Source: Acidobacteriota bacterium
Lineage (GTDB): Bacteria; Acidobacteriota; Terriglobia; Acidiferrales; UBA7541
Reading direction: 5' to 3'
Length of the DNA: 64,000 nucleotides
NCBI GenBank assembly: GCA_013289665.1
Contig: JABCZN010000007.1
Coordinates: 146,708-210,707 of the forward strand
Below, one piece after another: positions 35,661 to 44,009 of the stretch (within the stretch, counting starts at the first letter, position 1; each line of letters begins with the position of its first letter). The translations under genes were made by a program, and so were the position numbers. Below the pieces are notes generated by a model. It did no database searches, was not told where the DNA came from, and worked only from the letters and a program-made list of their open reading frames with translations.

Positions 35661-37448
35661 ATGCACGAAGTATCAGCAGCCCCAGCAGCGCATCATGGCC
35701 CTCCGACGACATTTATTCGGAAGCATGTTTTCAGTACGGACCACAAAGTCATCGGCATCCAGTATTACCACTTGGCGTTGGTGGCGGTGGTGGTGGGCAT
35801 GGTGCTGTCCTGGCTGATGCGCATTCATCTTGGATGGACCAATGCGGCGATTCCGGGACTGCAGGCGCTCTCTGCAAACGGCGCGCCCGGTGGAGTGATG
35901 ACGCCGGAGTATTACCTGCAGTTAATGACCATGCACGCGACGATCATGGTCTTCTTCGTGCTGACCACGGCGCCGTTTGCGGCGTTTGGAAATTATTTTC
36001 TGCCCATCCAGACGGGCGCGGAAGATATGCCGTTTCCGCATTTCAACATGATGTCTTTTTGGGTGACACTGACCGGGTTCCTCGTCCTGGTAAGCGCCTT
36101 CTTTGTGAGTGACGGTCCGCCGCTGGCCGGCTGGACTTCGTACGCGCCGTTGAGCGCGATCGGAAAAGCGGCAGGGCCCGGACAGGGCGCAGGGCAGGTA
36201 ATCTGGGCGACAGCACTGGGCATTTTCTGCGTCGGACAGTTGCTGGGCGCGTTGAATTTCATCTCCACGGTGCTCGATATGCGGTGCAAGGGAATGACCT
36301 TGAGCCGCTTGCCGGTCAGCGCATGGGCTTGGTTCATCACCTCCTGCATGGGGTTGACTGCCTTTGCCGTACTGATGCCGGCGTGCATCCTGCTGATTCT
36401 GGATCATGTGGCGGGGACGAGCTTCTTTATTCCGTCCGGTCTGGTGATCAACGATCAGCTGATACCGCATTCCGGCGGGTCCACACTTCTGTGGCAGCAC
36501 CTGTTCTGGTTCTTCGGGCACCCGGAGGTGTACATCGCCATCGTGCCGGGGATGGGGATCGTTACCCATGTCCTGGTCACGAATATGCGGCGTCCGATGT
36601 TGAGCATGAAGGCGATTCTCTATTCGATGTGGGCGCTGGCGTTTTTGAGCTACATGGTTTACGGGCACCACATGTTTGTCAGCGGAATGAATCCGTTTTC
36701 CTCGCTGGTGTTTTCGTTTCCAACACTGATGATCACGATTCCCTCCACGATTGTGGTGCTGATCTGGATCGGGAGTCTGTACGGTTCGCAACTGCGGATC
36801 AATACGGCGTCGCTTTTTGCGCTGGGGTTCATTTCGATGTTCGTCAGCGGCGGGGTCAGTGGGTTTTTCCTGGCGCAACCCTCGATCGATATCATGCTGC
36901 ACGCCACATACTTTGTGGTGGGTCACTTCCACATGGTTATGGGCGTAGCGGCCATGTTCGGGATCTTCTCCGGAACGTATTTCTGGTTCCCGAAAATGTA
37001 CGGACGAATGATGGATGAGACGTTGGGGAAGATTCACTTCTGGCTGACGTTTGTGGGGACGTATTGCATCTTCATGCCGTTCCATTATCTCGGATGGGCC
37101 GGCAACGTGCGGCGCTATGCGGCGTTCACGGACGATTACCTGAAGCCGCTGATCCCGCTGCACCAGTTTATCTCCGTCGCCGCGCTGTTCACCGGCGCGG
37201 TGCAGCTGATCTTCATCTACAACTTCATCAACAGCAGGTTCCGCGGAGCGCCGGCCCCGCCCAATCCATGGGAGGGAACGTCGCTCGAGTGGATTATGCC
37301 TTCGCCCCCGCCCTGGAACAATTTCGGCGGCAAGGACCCGGTGGTTTATCACGACGCGGAACAGTACGGCGTGAAGACGGCGTCGGGCGCGGACTACATC
37401 ATGCAGAATTCACCGGAGCAGGCTTTGCCCGGCGGGGATGGCGATTGA
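35661..37448 (+). CDS. coxA: Cytochrome c oxidase subunit I (A-type)
   Basis: A 595-residue heme-copper oxidase core. The heme a ligands are H92 (MHATIMVFF) and H424 in VGHFHMV, with H422 for the high-spin heme. CuB ligands are H287, H336 and H337, and Tyr291 in H-P-E-V-Y is the cross-linked Tyr. Glu289 in HPEVY marks an A-type enzyme with a D-channel gate. Twelve or more membrane helices are evident. It reduces O2 to water and pumps protons. It lies 67 bases after coxB. Confidence 0.96.
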   Translation: MHEVSAAPAAHHGPPTTFIRKHVFSTDHKVIGIQYYHLALVAVVVGMVLSWLMRIHLGWTNAAIPGLQALSANGAPGGVMTPEYYLQLMTMHATIMVFFVLTTAPFAAFGNYFLPIQTGAEDMPFPHFNMMSFWVTLTGFLVLVSAFFVSDGPPLAGWTSYAPLSAIGKAAGPGQGAGQVIWATALGIFCVGQLLGALNFISTVLDMRCKGMTLSRLPVSAWAWFITSCMGLTAFAVLMPACILLILDHVAGTSFFIPSGLVINDQLIPHSGGSTLLWQHLFWFFGHPEVYIAIVPGMGIVTHVLVTNMRRPMLSMKAILYSMWALAFLSYMVYGHHMFVSGMNPFSSLVFSFPTLMITIPSTIVVLIWIGSLYGSQLRINTASLFALGFISMFVSGGVSGFFLAQPSIDIMLHATYFVVGHFHMVMGVAAMFGIFSGTYFWFPKMYGRMMDETLGKIHFWLTFVGTYCIFMPFHYLGWAGNVRRYAAFTDDYLKPLIPLHQFISVAALFTGAVQLIFIYNFINSRFRGAPAPPNPWEGTSLEWIMPSPPPWNNFGGKDPVVYHDAEQYGVKTASGADYIMQNSPEQALPGGDGD

Positions 37449-37490
37449 TCTCGGACACAACGGACGCACGAGAGGAACGGTGTAGAAAAG

Positions 37491-38174
37491 ATGGCGACCA
37501 CATTACCACCTCCGAAAGCTGGAGAACTGGAGCAGCCGGAAAGGCCTGGAAACGGAAGCACCGGCAATGGCGGCTGGCAGAATCTGGTGCCGGCTGACGG
37601 GAATCTCCGGACGATCGAAGAATACTCTCCGCCGCCCTCGAGCAGCGCCATCTGGGTGGGCATCGCGGCGATTTGCATGTCCTTCGCGGCGTTTACCAGC
37701 GCGCTGATTGTCCGACAAGGGGCTTCGAACGATTGGCGGCACATTACGTTGCCGTCGATACTTTTCCTGAGCACGATGCTGCTGGTGGCGAGCAGCGTCA
37801 CCCTGGAGGTAGCGCGGCGTCGTGTCGCGGCCCATATGGGAGGTCTGACTAGCCAGGCCGTGAGCTCGAAACTGTGGCTGTACATGACCCTGGGGCTCGG
37901 TCTCCTATTTGTGGCCGGGCAGTACATGGCGTGGCTGCAATTGAGGTCCGAGGGGCTGTACCTGGCGACCAACCCGAACAGCTCGTTTTTTTATGTATTC
38001 ACCGCCTTGCATGCCCTGCACGTAATGGGTGGCTTGGCCGGGCTGGGCCGCGTCATCCGTAAACTCGGCCTGGGGACGCTGCGGCGGAGCACCCTGGATG
38101 CAACTTCGATCTACTGGCACTTCATGGGCGCGCTGTGGATCTACCTGTTCCTGCTGTTGTGGATGAGAATTTAA
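37491..38174 (+). CDS. coxC: Cytochrome c oxidase subunit III
   Basis: A 227-residue protein with a long polar Pro/Gly N-terminus (about 50 residues) followed by five hydrophobic helices. Typical subunit III residues appear in FFYVFTALHALHVMGGLAG and ATSIYWHFMGALWIYLFLLLW. It stabilises subunit I and its proton uptake. It is the first of two adjacent subunit III-type genes. Confidence 0.88.
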   Translation: MATTLPPPKAGELEQPERPGNGSTGNGGWQNLVPADGNLRTIEEYSPPPSSSAIWVGIAAICMSFAAFTSALIVRQGASNDWRHITLPSILFLSTMLLVASSVTLEVARRRVAAHMGGLTSQAVSSKLWLYMTLGLGLLFVAGQYMAWLQLRSEGLYLATNPNSSFFYVFTALHALHVMGGLAGLGRVIRKLGLGTLRRSTLDATSIYWHFMGALWIYLFLLLWMRI

Positions 38175-38197
38175 CGAGTTCGATCATAGGAGGCGCC

Positions 38198-38824
38198 GTG
38201 AGTCATCCTGACGTAGCTTTGGGCGGACACCATGCACCCGCAATGGAGCCCTCGCCGTTTGCGATTCCCGCGATCAAGCTGGCGATGTGGCTGTTCATCA
38301 TTTCCGACATCATGACGTTCGCGGCGTGTCTGGTGGCCTACGGATTCCTGCGGAATGCGACGCCAAACTGGCCGAGGCCGTACCACTCCTCAACGATCAT
38401 CAGCGTGCTGGTGATGACGGTCATCCTGGTGACCAGCAGCCTGATCATGTTGATGGCGGTCCGAGCCGCGCGTGCGGGGGACCGCGCCAACGCCTTCCGA
38501 TGGACGATGGTGACCTTGGCGTTGGGGATACTTTTCGCGATCCTGCACGTTCGTGAATGGTTCGGCATGATTGGTCAAGGCGTGACGTTGTCGACGAACC
38601 CGTGGGGCACAGGCCTGTTTGGGGGAGCGTATTTCAGCGTGACCGGCATGGAACTCTTGCACGTGATTGCGGCGCTGATCGCTCTCCTGATCATCGGCCT
38701 GGGCTACAAGAGCGGACGCTATGGGGCAGCGCATGTTGAAAACTGCAACCTGTTCTGGCAATTCATCAATATCGTGTGGATGTTCGTCGTGCCCCTGGTC
38801 TATCTGATGGATATCGCAAGCTGA
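38198..38824 (+). CDS. Second cytochrome oxidase subunit III-like protein
   Basis: A 208-residue protein from the GTG at 38198, placed by TAGGAGG five bases upstream. Five helices include KLAMWLFIISDIMTFAACL and YFSVTGMELLHVIAAL, the subunit III signature (W-L-F-I-x-S-[ED]). It ends CNLFWQFINIVWMFVVPLVY. It shares only fold-level similarity with the preceding subunit III gene, so two subunits III, or a split/duplicated arrangement, are encoded side by side. Confidence 0.85.
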   Translation: MSHPDVALGGHHAPAMEPSPFAIPAIKLAMWLFIISDIMTFAACLVAYGFLRNATPNWPRPYHSSTIISVLVMTVILVTSSLIMLMAVRAARAGDRANAFRWTMVTLALGILFAILHVREWFGMIGQGVTLSTNPWGTGLFGGAYFSVTGMELLHVIAALIALLIIGLGYKSGRYGAAHVENCNLFWQFINIVWMFVVPLVYLMDIAS

Positions 38825-38870
38825 AGATGGGCAAGCCAGTAAAATTGAGTCGCGGAAAGGAAATCTGATT

Positions 38871-39179
38871 ATGAGCACAGCTGGCGAACAGGGCGGACTT
38901 GGCAAATACATCGTCGTTTACCTCTGCATGCTGGCAGTCACGGGGATCGAAGTGGCTATCGCCGGCAGTAACCCCGGCGGAGCTCACCTGCTTCCGATAA
39001 TGCTGATTCTCGCTTTCGCCGGCGCATTGCTGGGGGTTCTGTTTTTTATGGGTCTGGCGGCGGAAAAGCGGAGCCTGATTCTGTTTGTCGCGGTTTTTAC
39101 CCTGTTTGTCATGGCGACAATTAATTATGGCTGGACCGACAGCTTCCGTGTTCTGATGGGTGTGCCGTACGCAAAGTAG
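38871..39179 (+). CDS. Cytochrome c oxidase subunit IV
   Basis: A 102-residue, three-helix protein of the prokaryotic subunit IV (CyoD/CtaF-like) type. Hydrophobic segments are at about 12-33, 39-60 and 68-85. It assists oxidase assembly. Position after the two subunit III genes is canonical. Confidence 0.8.
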   Translation: MSTAGEQGGLGKYIVVYLCMLAVTGIEVAIAGSNPGGAHLLPIMLILAFAGALLGVLFFMGLAAEKRSLILFVAVFTLFVMATINYGWTDSFRVLMGVPYAK

Positions 39180-39207
39180 ACTGTGGCTTGGAGGGAAGGG
39201 AACACAG

Positions 39208-39483
39208 ATGAAGTTCGAGAAGACGTTCCGCATGGCGAGTGTCGCTTTGACGGGGCTGGTTCTGGTGGTTCTCGCTCCGCCGGCGTTTTGCCAAAGTTGC
39301 GCTCTTTGTTACACGCAGGCTGCTTCATCAGGCTCCCGAATGATCGAGGCGCTGCGCAGCGGGATCCTGGTGCTGATCATTCCTCCGACGCTGATGTGGC
39401 TGGTGATTGCCGCGATTATGTATTCCAAACGGAATCAGTTTAAACGCGCCGACAAAGCGGCTGGATCCAACCCCAACTGGTAG
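39208..39483 (+). CDS. Small CxxC membrane protein at the end of the oxidase operon
   Basis: A 91-residue protein; ATG 39208 with GGGAAGGG upstream. It has a signal peptide (ending near APPAFC), then QSCALCYTQAASSGSRM, carrying a C-x2-C pair, followed by a single hydrophobic helix (LRSGILVLIIPPTLMWLVIAA) and a basic tail. I have no named family. The C-x2-C facing the periplasm could be a redox or copper site used in oxidase assembly; this is inferred only from position. Confidence 0.65.
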   Translation: MKFEKTFRMASVALTGLVLVVLAPPAFCQSCALCYTQAASSGSRMIEALRSGILVLIIPPTLMWLVIAAIMYSKRNQFKRADKAAGSNPNW

Positions 39484-39487
39484 CGAG

Positions 39488-39512
39488 CCGGGGAGACAAC
39501 TGCACGCCCCGG
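39488..39512 (+). terminator. GC hairpin closing the oxidase operon
   Basis: CCGGGG at 39488-39493 pairs with CCCCGG at 39507-39512, five bases after the last stop codon of the operon. There is no T-run, so the terminator call is tentative. Confidence 0.35.
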
Positions 39513-39516
39513 GGTC

Positions 39517-40764
39517 ATGTACATTCAAAGGATGAGAACCTTCCCGCCTCGCCGCGTTTCTAACTTGGATTTCAGCTGGAGTGGAATCTTCCTGACAGCG
39601 CTTTGGACAGCCGTCTCGCTCGCGGGCGTTGCCGTGCCGGCTCAGGATCAGGGGCCGCCGCCACGGCCGAAGAGCCATCATGCGCCGCTCATGCTTCCAC
39701 TTGGCCAGTTCTATGAAACGCCAGACCCGCTTCCTGCCGGCAAACCAGGCGAATTGATCCGGGCCGAGCAGGCGTACGAATACCACCTCTCCTATGAAGC
39801 TTCGACATTTCGCATTCTGTACCATTCTCTTTCTGCGCAGGGGAAGGATGTAGCCGTATCGGGCGTGGTGCTTGTGCCAGACGGCGCGCCACCAGCGGGG
39901 GGCTGGCCGGTCATCGCCTGGGCGCATGATTTCACGGGGTCGGCTCGACAATGCGCGCCGTCGCTGCTGAAAAACCTGAATGAAGGGCCTCTGCTCTCGA
40001 TGTACGCGAGCCTGGGATACGCCGTCGTTGCCTCCGACTACGCGGGGCTAGGAACAAACTTTCCTCATGCTGCCTTCGATACCCGGTCGAACGCCATGGA
40101 TTTGATTTTTGCGATCCCGGCAGCGCGTGCAGCTTTGCGGCAACTCGGGCAAAAGTGGGTGGTGGCGGGGTATTCTCAGGGAGCGAGCGTAGCTGTAGGA
40201 GTGGCAGAAGCTGTTGGTGAAATTGGCGATCCCGATTACCTGGGGGCTGTCAGCATTGCGGGGGTCGCGGAACCGAAGGAGATGTTTGAGCGATTCGCCA
40301 ACCGCCCCGAGCACTCCATGCTGGTGTTTCTGGCGCAGGGGGTGAAGACGGTTTACCCAGCGTTTCGAATCGAGGAGATCCTCGCCGAGAAGGTGATTCC
40401 GCTTTACCAGTACCTCAGCCATGACTGTGAAGCAGGGTCAGGCCCGCAAGTGAGCCCGAATGAAATGCTGAAGCCTGGCTGGGAGAAGAACCTCGACATC
40501 AGGAATTTCTGGGAAAGGAACAGGCTTGGCGGGAGGCCAGCGCATAGCCCACTGCTGGTAATCAGCGGGGAGGCCGAAACTGCGGTTCCGGCGGCGCTCA
40601 CCGCAAGGGCCGTGGACCAACTGTGCCAGCAGAAAGATCGGGTGCTGTTTGTTAAATATCCGGGTCTCGACTCAAGCGGCGTCTTGGGAAACTCAATGAG
40701 CGAGCAGCTTAGTTGGATCAAGGCGCGATTCTCGGGGCTTCCTGCTCCCAGCAATTGCCCCTAG
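39517..40764 (+). CDS. Exported secretory-lipase-family alpha/beta hydrolase
   Basis: A 415-residue protein starting at ATG 39517 or 39532. A hydrophobic signal (IFLTALWTAVSLAGVAVPAQ) is followed by an alpha/beta-hydrolase fold with oxyanion region VIAWAHDFTGSA and nucleophile G-Y-S-Q-G. The acidic residue probably lies in LLVISGEAETAVP. At the position where this family usually has a His (YPGL-x-H-x-G) the sequence reads YPGLDSSGVLG, so the third catalytic residue appears to be replaced. The enzyme may be inactive or use another His. Probably independent of the oxidase operon. Confidence 0.75.
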   Translation: MYIQRMRTFPPRRVSNLDFSWSGIFLTALWTAVSLAGVAVPAQDQGPPPRPKSHHAPLMLPLGQFYETPDPLPAGKPGELIRAEQAYEYHLSYEASTFRILYHSLSAQGKDVAVSGVVLVPDGAPPAGGWPVIAWAHDFTGSARQCAPSLLKNLNEGPLLSMYASLGYAVVASDYAGLGTNFPHAAFDTRSNAMDLIFAIPAARAALRQLGQKWVVAGYSQGASVAVGVAEAVGEIGDPDYLGAVSIAGVAEPKEMFERFANRPEHSMLVFLAQGVKTVYPAFRIEEILAEKVIPLYQYLSHDCEAGSGPQVSPNEMLKPGWEKNLDIRNFWERNRLGGRPAHSPLLVISGEAETAVPAALTARAVDQLCQQKDRVLFVKYPGLDSSGVLGNSMSEQLSWIKARFSGLPAPSNCP

Positions 40765-40883
40765 GCTGCGGCGCACTCGACTGCGAAGAACCCCCGAGTG
40801 CACACATAGACCGCTACTCCCAGGGCTTTAAAACTGGCTTCACTCGTTGACTTGTTCTGGTCGGCCCCATAGCATACCGCTCG

Positions 40884-41834
40884 GTGAAAGAACATCCGAA
40901 CAAGCGCAAGCAGTCGCATCCGGCGCCGTTGAACGCTCTAGAACACGCGCGTCCGGGCGGGATCTCGACATTCATGCGGTTGCCGCACATCAGCGACCCG
41001 GAGGAGCTGGATATTGCGCTGGTGGGGATTCCGTTTGACGGTGGCACGACGTACCGGCCGGGAGCGAGGTTCGGGCCGAGGCAGGTGCGCGACCAGTCAG
41101 TGCTGATTCGTCCGTGGAACCCCGTGCTGCAGATCAATCCGTTTGCAAAATATCGCATCGCGGACTTCGGCGATTTTCCAGTGAACCCGCTGTCCATCGA
41201 AGACACCTTTCGGCGCGTCGAGGAGCACATGGAGCCCCTAATAGGCGCAAGCACTCGGTGCGCGGCCGTCGGAGGGGATCATTCGTTGAGCTTGCCGCTG
41301 TTGCGCGCTACCGCCACAAAATATGGGCCGGTGGCGGTGATTCAATTCGATGCGCACAACGATCTTTGGGACGAATATTTCGGCTCGAAGCTTTCGCATG
41401 GCACACCGTTTCGCCGGGCGATCGAAGAGGGACTGATCCGCGAGCGCAGTTTTCTGCAAGTGGGCTTGCGCGGGCAGGTGTACGGTGAGGACGATTTCGA
41501 TTTTGCCCGGAAGCACAAGGTGAGCATGATTACCGCGGAGGAGTTTCACGCCGGAGGAATAAAGGTGTTCCAGGAGGAGTTGCGCGCGTTTCGAGGCAAG
41601 CCGGTGTACGTCACGCTGGACATTGATTGTGTAGACCCGGCGTACGCTCCGGGAACCGGGACGCCGCAGGTGGGCGGATTTACGAGCGCGCAAATGCTGG
41701 GACTGCTGCGGGCGCTGCGCGGACTGAAAATTGTCGGTTGCGACCTGGTGGAGGTTTCGCCGCCGTACGACAATGGTGGAATCACCTCGCTGCTGGCCGC
41801 GAATCTGCTTTACGAATTATTGTGTGTATTTTAG
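40884..41834 (+). CDS. Agmatinase / ureohydrolase-family enzyme
   Basis: A 316-residue protein from GTG 40884. The binuclear-Mn ligands are all present: VGGDHS, FDAHND, and YVTLDIDCVDP. GGTTYRPGARFGPRQVR is the agmatinase-type substrate loop. Ureohydrolases split agmatine, arginine or guanidino acids into urea plus an amine. Exact substrate is not decidable by eye. The stop codon directly abuts the ATG of an amino-acid/polyamine permease, indicating joint uptake and breakdown. Confidence 0.9.
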   Translation: MKEHPNKRKQSHPAPLNALEHARPGGISTFMRLPHISDPEELDIALVGIPFDGGTTYRPGARFGPRQVRDQSVLIRPWNPVLQINPFAKYRIADFGDFPVNPLSIEDTFRRVEEHMEPLIGASTRCAAVGGDHSLSLPLLRATATKYGPVAVIQFDAHNDLWDEYFGSKLSHGTPFRRAIEEGLIRERSFLQVGLRGQVYGEDDFDFARKHKVSMITAEEFHAGGIKVFQEELRAFRGKPVYVTLDIDCVDPAYAPGTGTPQVGGFTSAQMLGLLRALRGLKIVGCDLVEVSPPYDNGGITSLLAANLLYELLCVF

Positions 41835-43160
41835 ATGACCGGCCTCGCGCGGAAGCTGAGCCTTTGGAATTACTTCGCGCTGGGATTTGGGACCATGATC
41901 GGCACAGGCTGGGTCATCCTGATGGACGACTGGCTGGGCCGCGGCGGGCCGCTGGGGGCGATGATCGGGTTTCTGATGGGCGGGATCTTACTTTTGCCCA
42001 TCGGGTACATATACGGGCAGTGGGTACGGCGTTTGCCGGATGCGGCGGGCGAGGCCGCGTACACCGCGCAGGTGTTTCCGCCGTTTGTGAGCTACCTGAC
42101 GGGCTGGATGATGTTGCTGGCGTATTTCATAGTGTGTCCATGGGAAGCGGTGGCGCTGGGGAAGCTGGCCGCTTACATTTTCCCGCAGCTCGATACGATT
42201 GCACTTTATCACGTGGCAGGGCAGCCTGTGTTTTTGTCGCGGCTGCTTGTTGGCATTGGCCTTACGGCGTTTCTTTCCTACGTTAATTACCGCGGGATTC
42301 GGGCGAGCGCGGTTTTTCAGAACTGGGCTACCTCCTCGGTGCTGGGGGTATTCCTTCTTCTGGTCCTTATCAGCGCGCATGGCGGCAGCCCAGCGAATTT
42401 CAAGCCGGTGTTCAGCCATTCGTCGTTGGTGTCCGTCTTGTTGACGCTGCAGATCGTGCCGTATTTTGTGACCGGATTTGAGTCGGTGCCCAAGGTGGCG
42501 GAAGAAGCGCATCCGGGTTTTCCGCCGGGGAATTTTTTCAAGGCCATCGCGATGGCGCTGCTGGTGGGCGCGGGATTCTACGTACTGGCGGTGGGTGCGG
42601 TTTCGTTTATTGCGCCGTGGCAGGGACTCCTGGGCAAGCGATTTGCGACAGCGATTGCGTTTGAGCAGGGAACGCATTCGTTGTGGCTGGTTCGGCTGAT
42701 ACTGGGAATCTCGCTGGTGGCGTTGTTTCAGGTATTCAACGGGAATTTCGTGGCGTCGTCGCGGTTGCTGTTCGCGTTTGGGCGCCGGGGAACTATTGCT
42801 CCTGCGTTCGGAAAGATTCATGCAGTCAATCTGACGCCGACGGTAGCGATATTGGCGGTGGCCGGGGGAACGCTGATTGGGTTGTTGCTTGGAGACTCGC
42901 TGCTGGTGCCGGTGACGGAGGTTGGATCCATGGCGGCGGCGCTCGGATGGTTTGCGGCTTGCATTTCGTTTTTCTTCGTGGAGCCTCGCGCTGGATTACG
43001 CATCGTCGCCTTGTTGGGGATGATTATTTCTGCGCTGCTGATCTTGATGAAACTGGTGCCGGCGGTTCCGGGGCACTTCACCGGCGCGGAATGGATTGCA
43101 CTGGGAATTTGGCTGGCGATTGGCCTGCTGCTCCGACGCCGGGCGAAAACAGTCGCGTGA
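41835..43160 (+). CDS. APC-family amino-acid/polyamine permease
   Basis: A 441-residue, about 12-helix transporter of the APC superfamily. Helix I carries the unwound substrate motif (FALGFGTMIGTGWVILMDDW) and helix VI region QIVPYFVTGFESVPKVAEE is typical. The ATG starts on the base after the agmatinase stop, so translation is coupled. The substrate is likely the compound handled by the ureohydrolase or its product. Confidence 0.9.
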   Translation: MTGLARKLSLWNYFALGFGTMIGTGWVILMDDWLGRGGPLGAMIGFLMGGILLLPIGYIYGQWVRRLPDAAGEAAYTAQVFPPFVSYLTGWMMLLAYFIVCPWEAVALGKLAAYIFPQLDTIALYHVAGQPVFLSRLLVGIGLTAFLSYVNYRGIRASAVFQNWATSSVLGVFLLLVLISAHGGSPANFKPVFSHSSLVSVLLTLQIVPYFVTGFESVPKVAEEAHPGFPPGNFFKAIAMALLVGAGFYVLAVGAVSFIAPWQGLLGKRFATAIAFEQGTHSLWLVRLILGISLVALFQVFNGNFVASSRLLFAFGRRGTIAPAFGKIHAVNLTPTVAILAVAGGTLIGLLLGDSLLVPVTEVGSMAAALGWFAACISFFFVEPRAGLRIVALLGMIISALLILMKLVPAVPGHFTGAEWIALGIWLAIGLLLRRRAKTVA

Positions 43161-43206
43161 AGCGCGTCGTGTATACTTTTGAAGACGCCTTTAGGGCGCA
43201 ATTCGA

Positions 43207-43968
43207 ATGATCCCTTACCTTCATATTGGCCCGTTACAACTTCCGACATTTGGCTTGATGGTAGCGCTGGCGCTGATTTCCGCCGCATATGTCCTGCAGG
43301 CGGATTTCGACCGGCGCGGGATGAATGCCGACGCGTTCACGATGATCACGGTCGCGGGGCTGCTGGGAATTCTCGGAGCTAAGCTTTACCACCTGCTAGA
43401 GACCCCTGCGGAGTTTTTTGCGAGTCCCGTACCTCTATTGCTCAGTCGCTACGGATTCGCGTGGTTTGGCGGATTCCTGGGCGGATTTGGCGCATTGCTG
43501 GTGATGAGATGGCAGGCGAAGCTGCCGGTATGGGAATTTCTCGATGCATGCTCGCCGGCCGCTTCGTTTGGGTACGCGATCGGGCGCATCGGCTGCTTTC
43601 TTTCAGGCGATGGAGATTATGGCAAGCCGACGTCGCTGCCGTGGGGGATGAGCTTTCCGAATGGCGTGGTGCCGACGACAGAACGCGTGCATCCCGCGCC
43701 TTTGTACGAATTGTTGATCTGGAGCGCGATCGGATGGCTGCTGTGGCGATTGGGTGCAAAGTTTTTGAAACGACCTGGACATGCGGGAGAAGTGTTCTGC
43801 TACTACCTGATTCTGACGGGAGTCGCGCGCTTTCTGGTAGAGATCATTCGAATTAATCCGCCGTGGATCCTGGGACTGTCCAACGCGCAAGTGGCCAGCG
43901 CGGCCTCGGTGATTGCAGGCTGCATTCTGCTGTGGCGATTGAAGTTGACGCAGTCTCCATCCCAGTAA
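43207..43968 (+). CDS. Divergent prolipoprotein diacylglyceryl transferase (Lgt) homologue
   Basis: A 253-residue, multi-helix membrane protein with the overall Lgt layout: LPTFGLMVALA at the start, YGFAWFGGFLGGFGALL, and ERVHPAPLYELL. The family signature (G-R-x-G-N-F-x-N-x-E-x2-G) reads GRIGCFLSGDGDYG, so both Asn and the Glu differ. Lgt attaches diacylglycerol to the lipobox Cys of preprolipoproteins. This could be the main Lgt of the organism with a variant site or a paralogue with another lipid-transfer role. It follows the permease by 46 bases. Confidence 0.75.
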   Translation: MIPYLHIGPLQLPTFGLMVALALISAAYVLQADFDRRGMNADAFTMITVAGLLGILGAKLYHLLETPAEFFASPVPLLLSRYGFAWFGGFLGGFGALLVMRWQAKLPVWEFLDACSPAASFGYAIGRIGCFLSGDGDYGKPTSLPWGMSFPNGVVPTTERVHPAPLYELLIWSAIGWLLWRLGAKFLKRPGHAGEVFCYYLILTGVARFLVEIIRINPPWILGLSNAQVASAASVIAGCILLWRLKLTQSPSQ

Positions 43969-44009
43969 GGGGTGCGCAAGGGGGTGACCTTGGCACCCTC
44001 GCCGTTCCT

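Noticed and set aside
35922-37352. 476-codon antisense frame opposite coxA
   Set aside because: Composition of Arg, His and Gln characteristic of an antisense shadow; coxA is unmistakable on the plus strand.
43969-44009. GGGTG/CACCC hairpin after the Lgt gene as terminator
   Set aside because: The stem is only 5 bp and no T-run follows.
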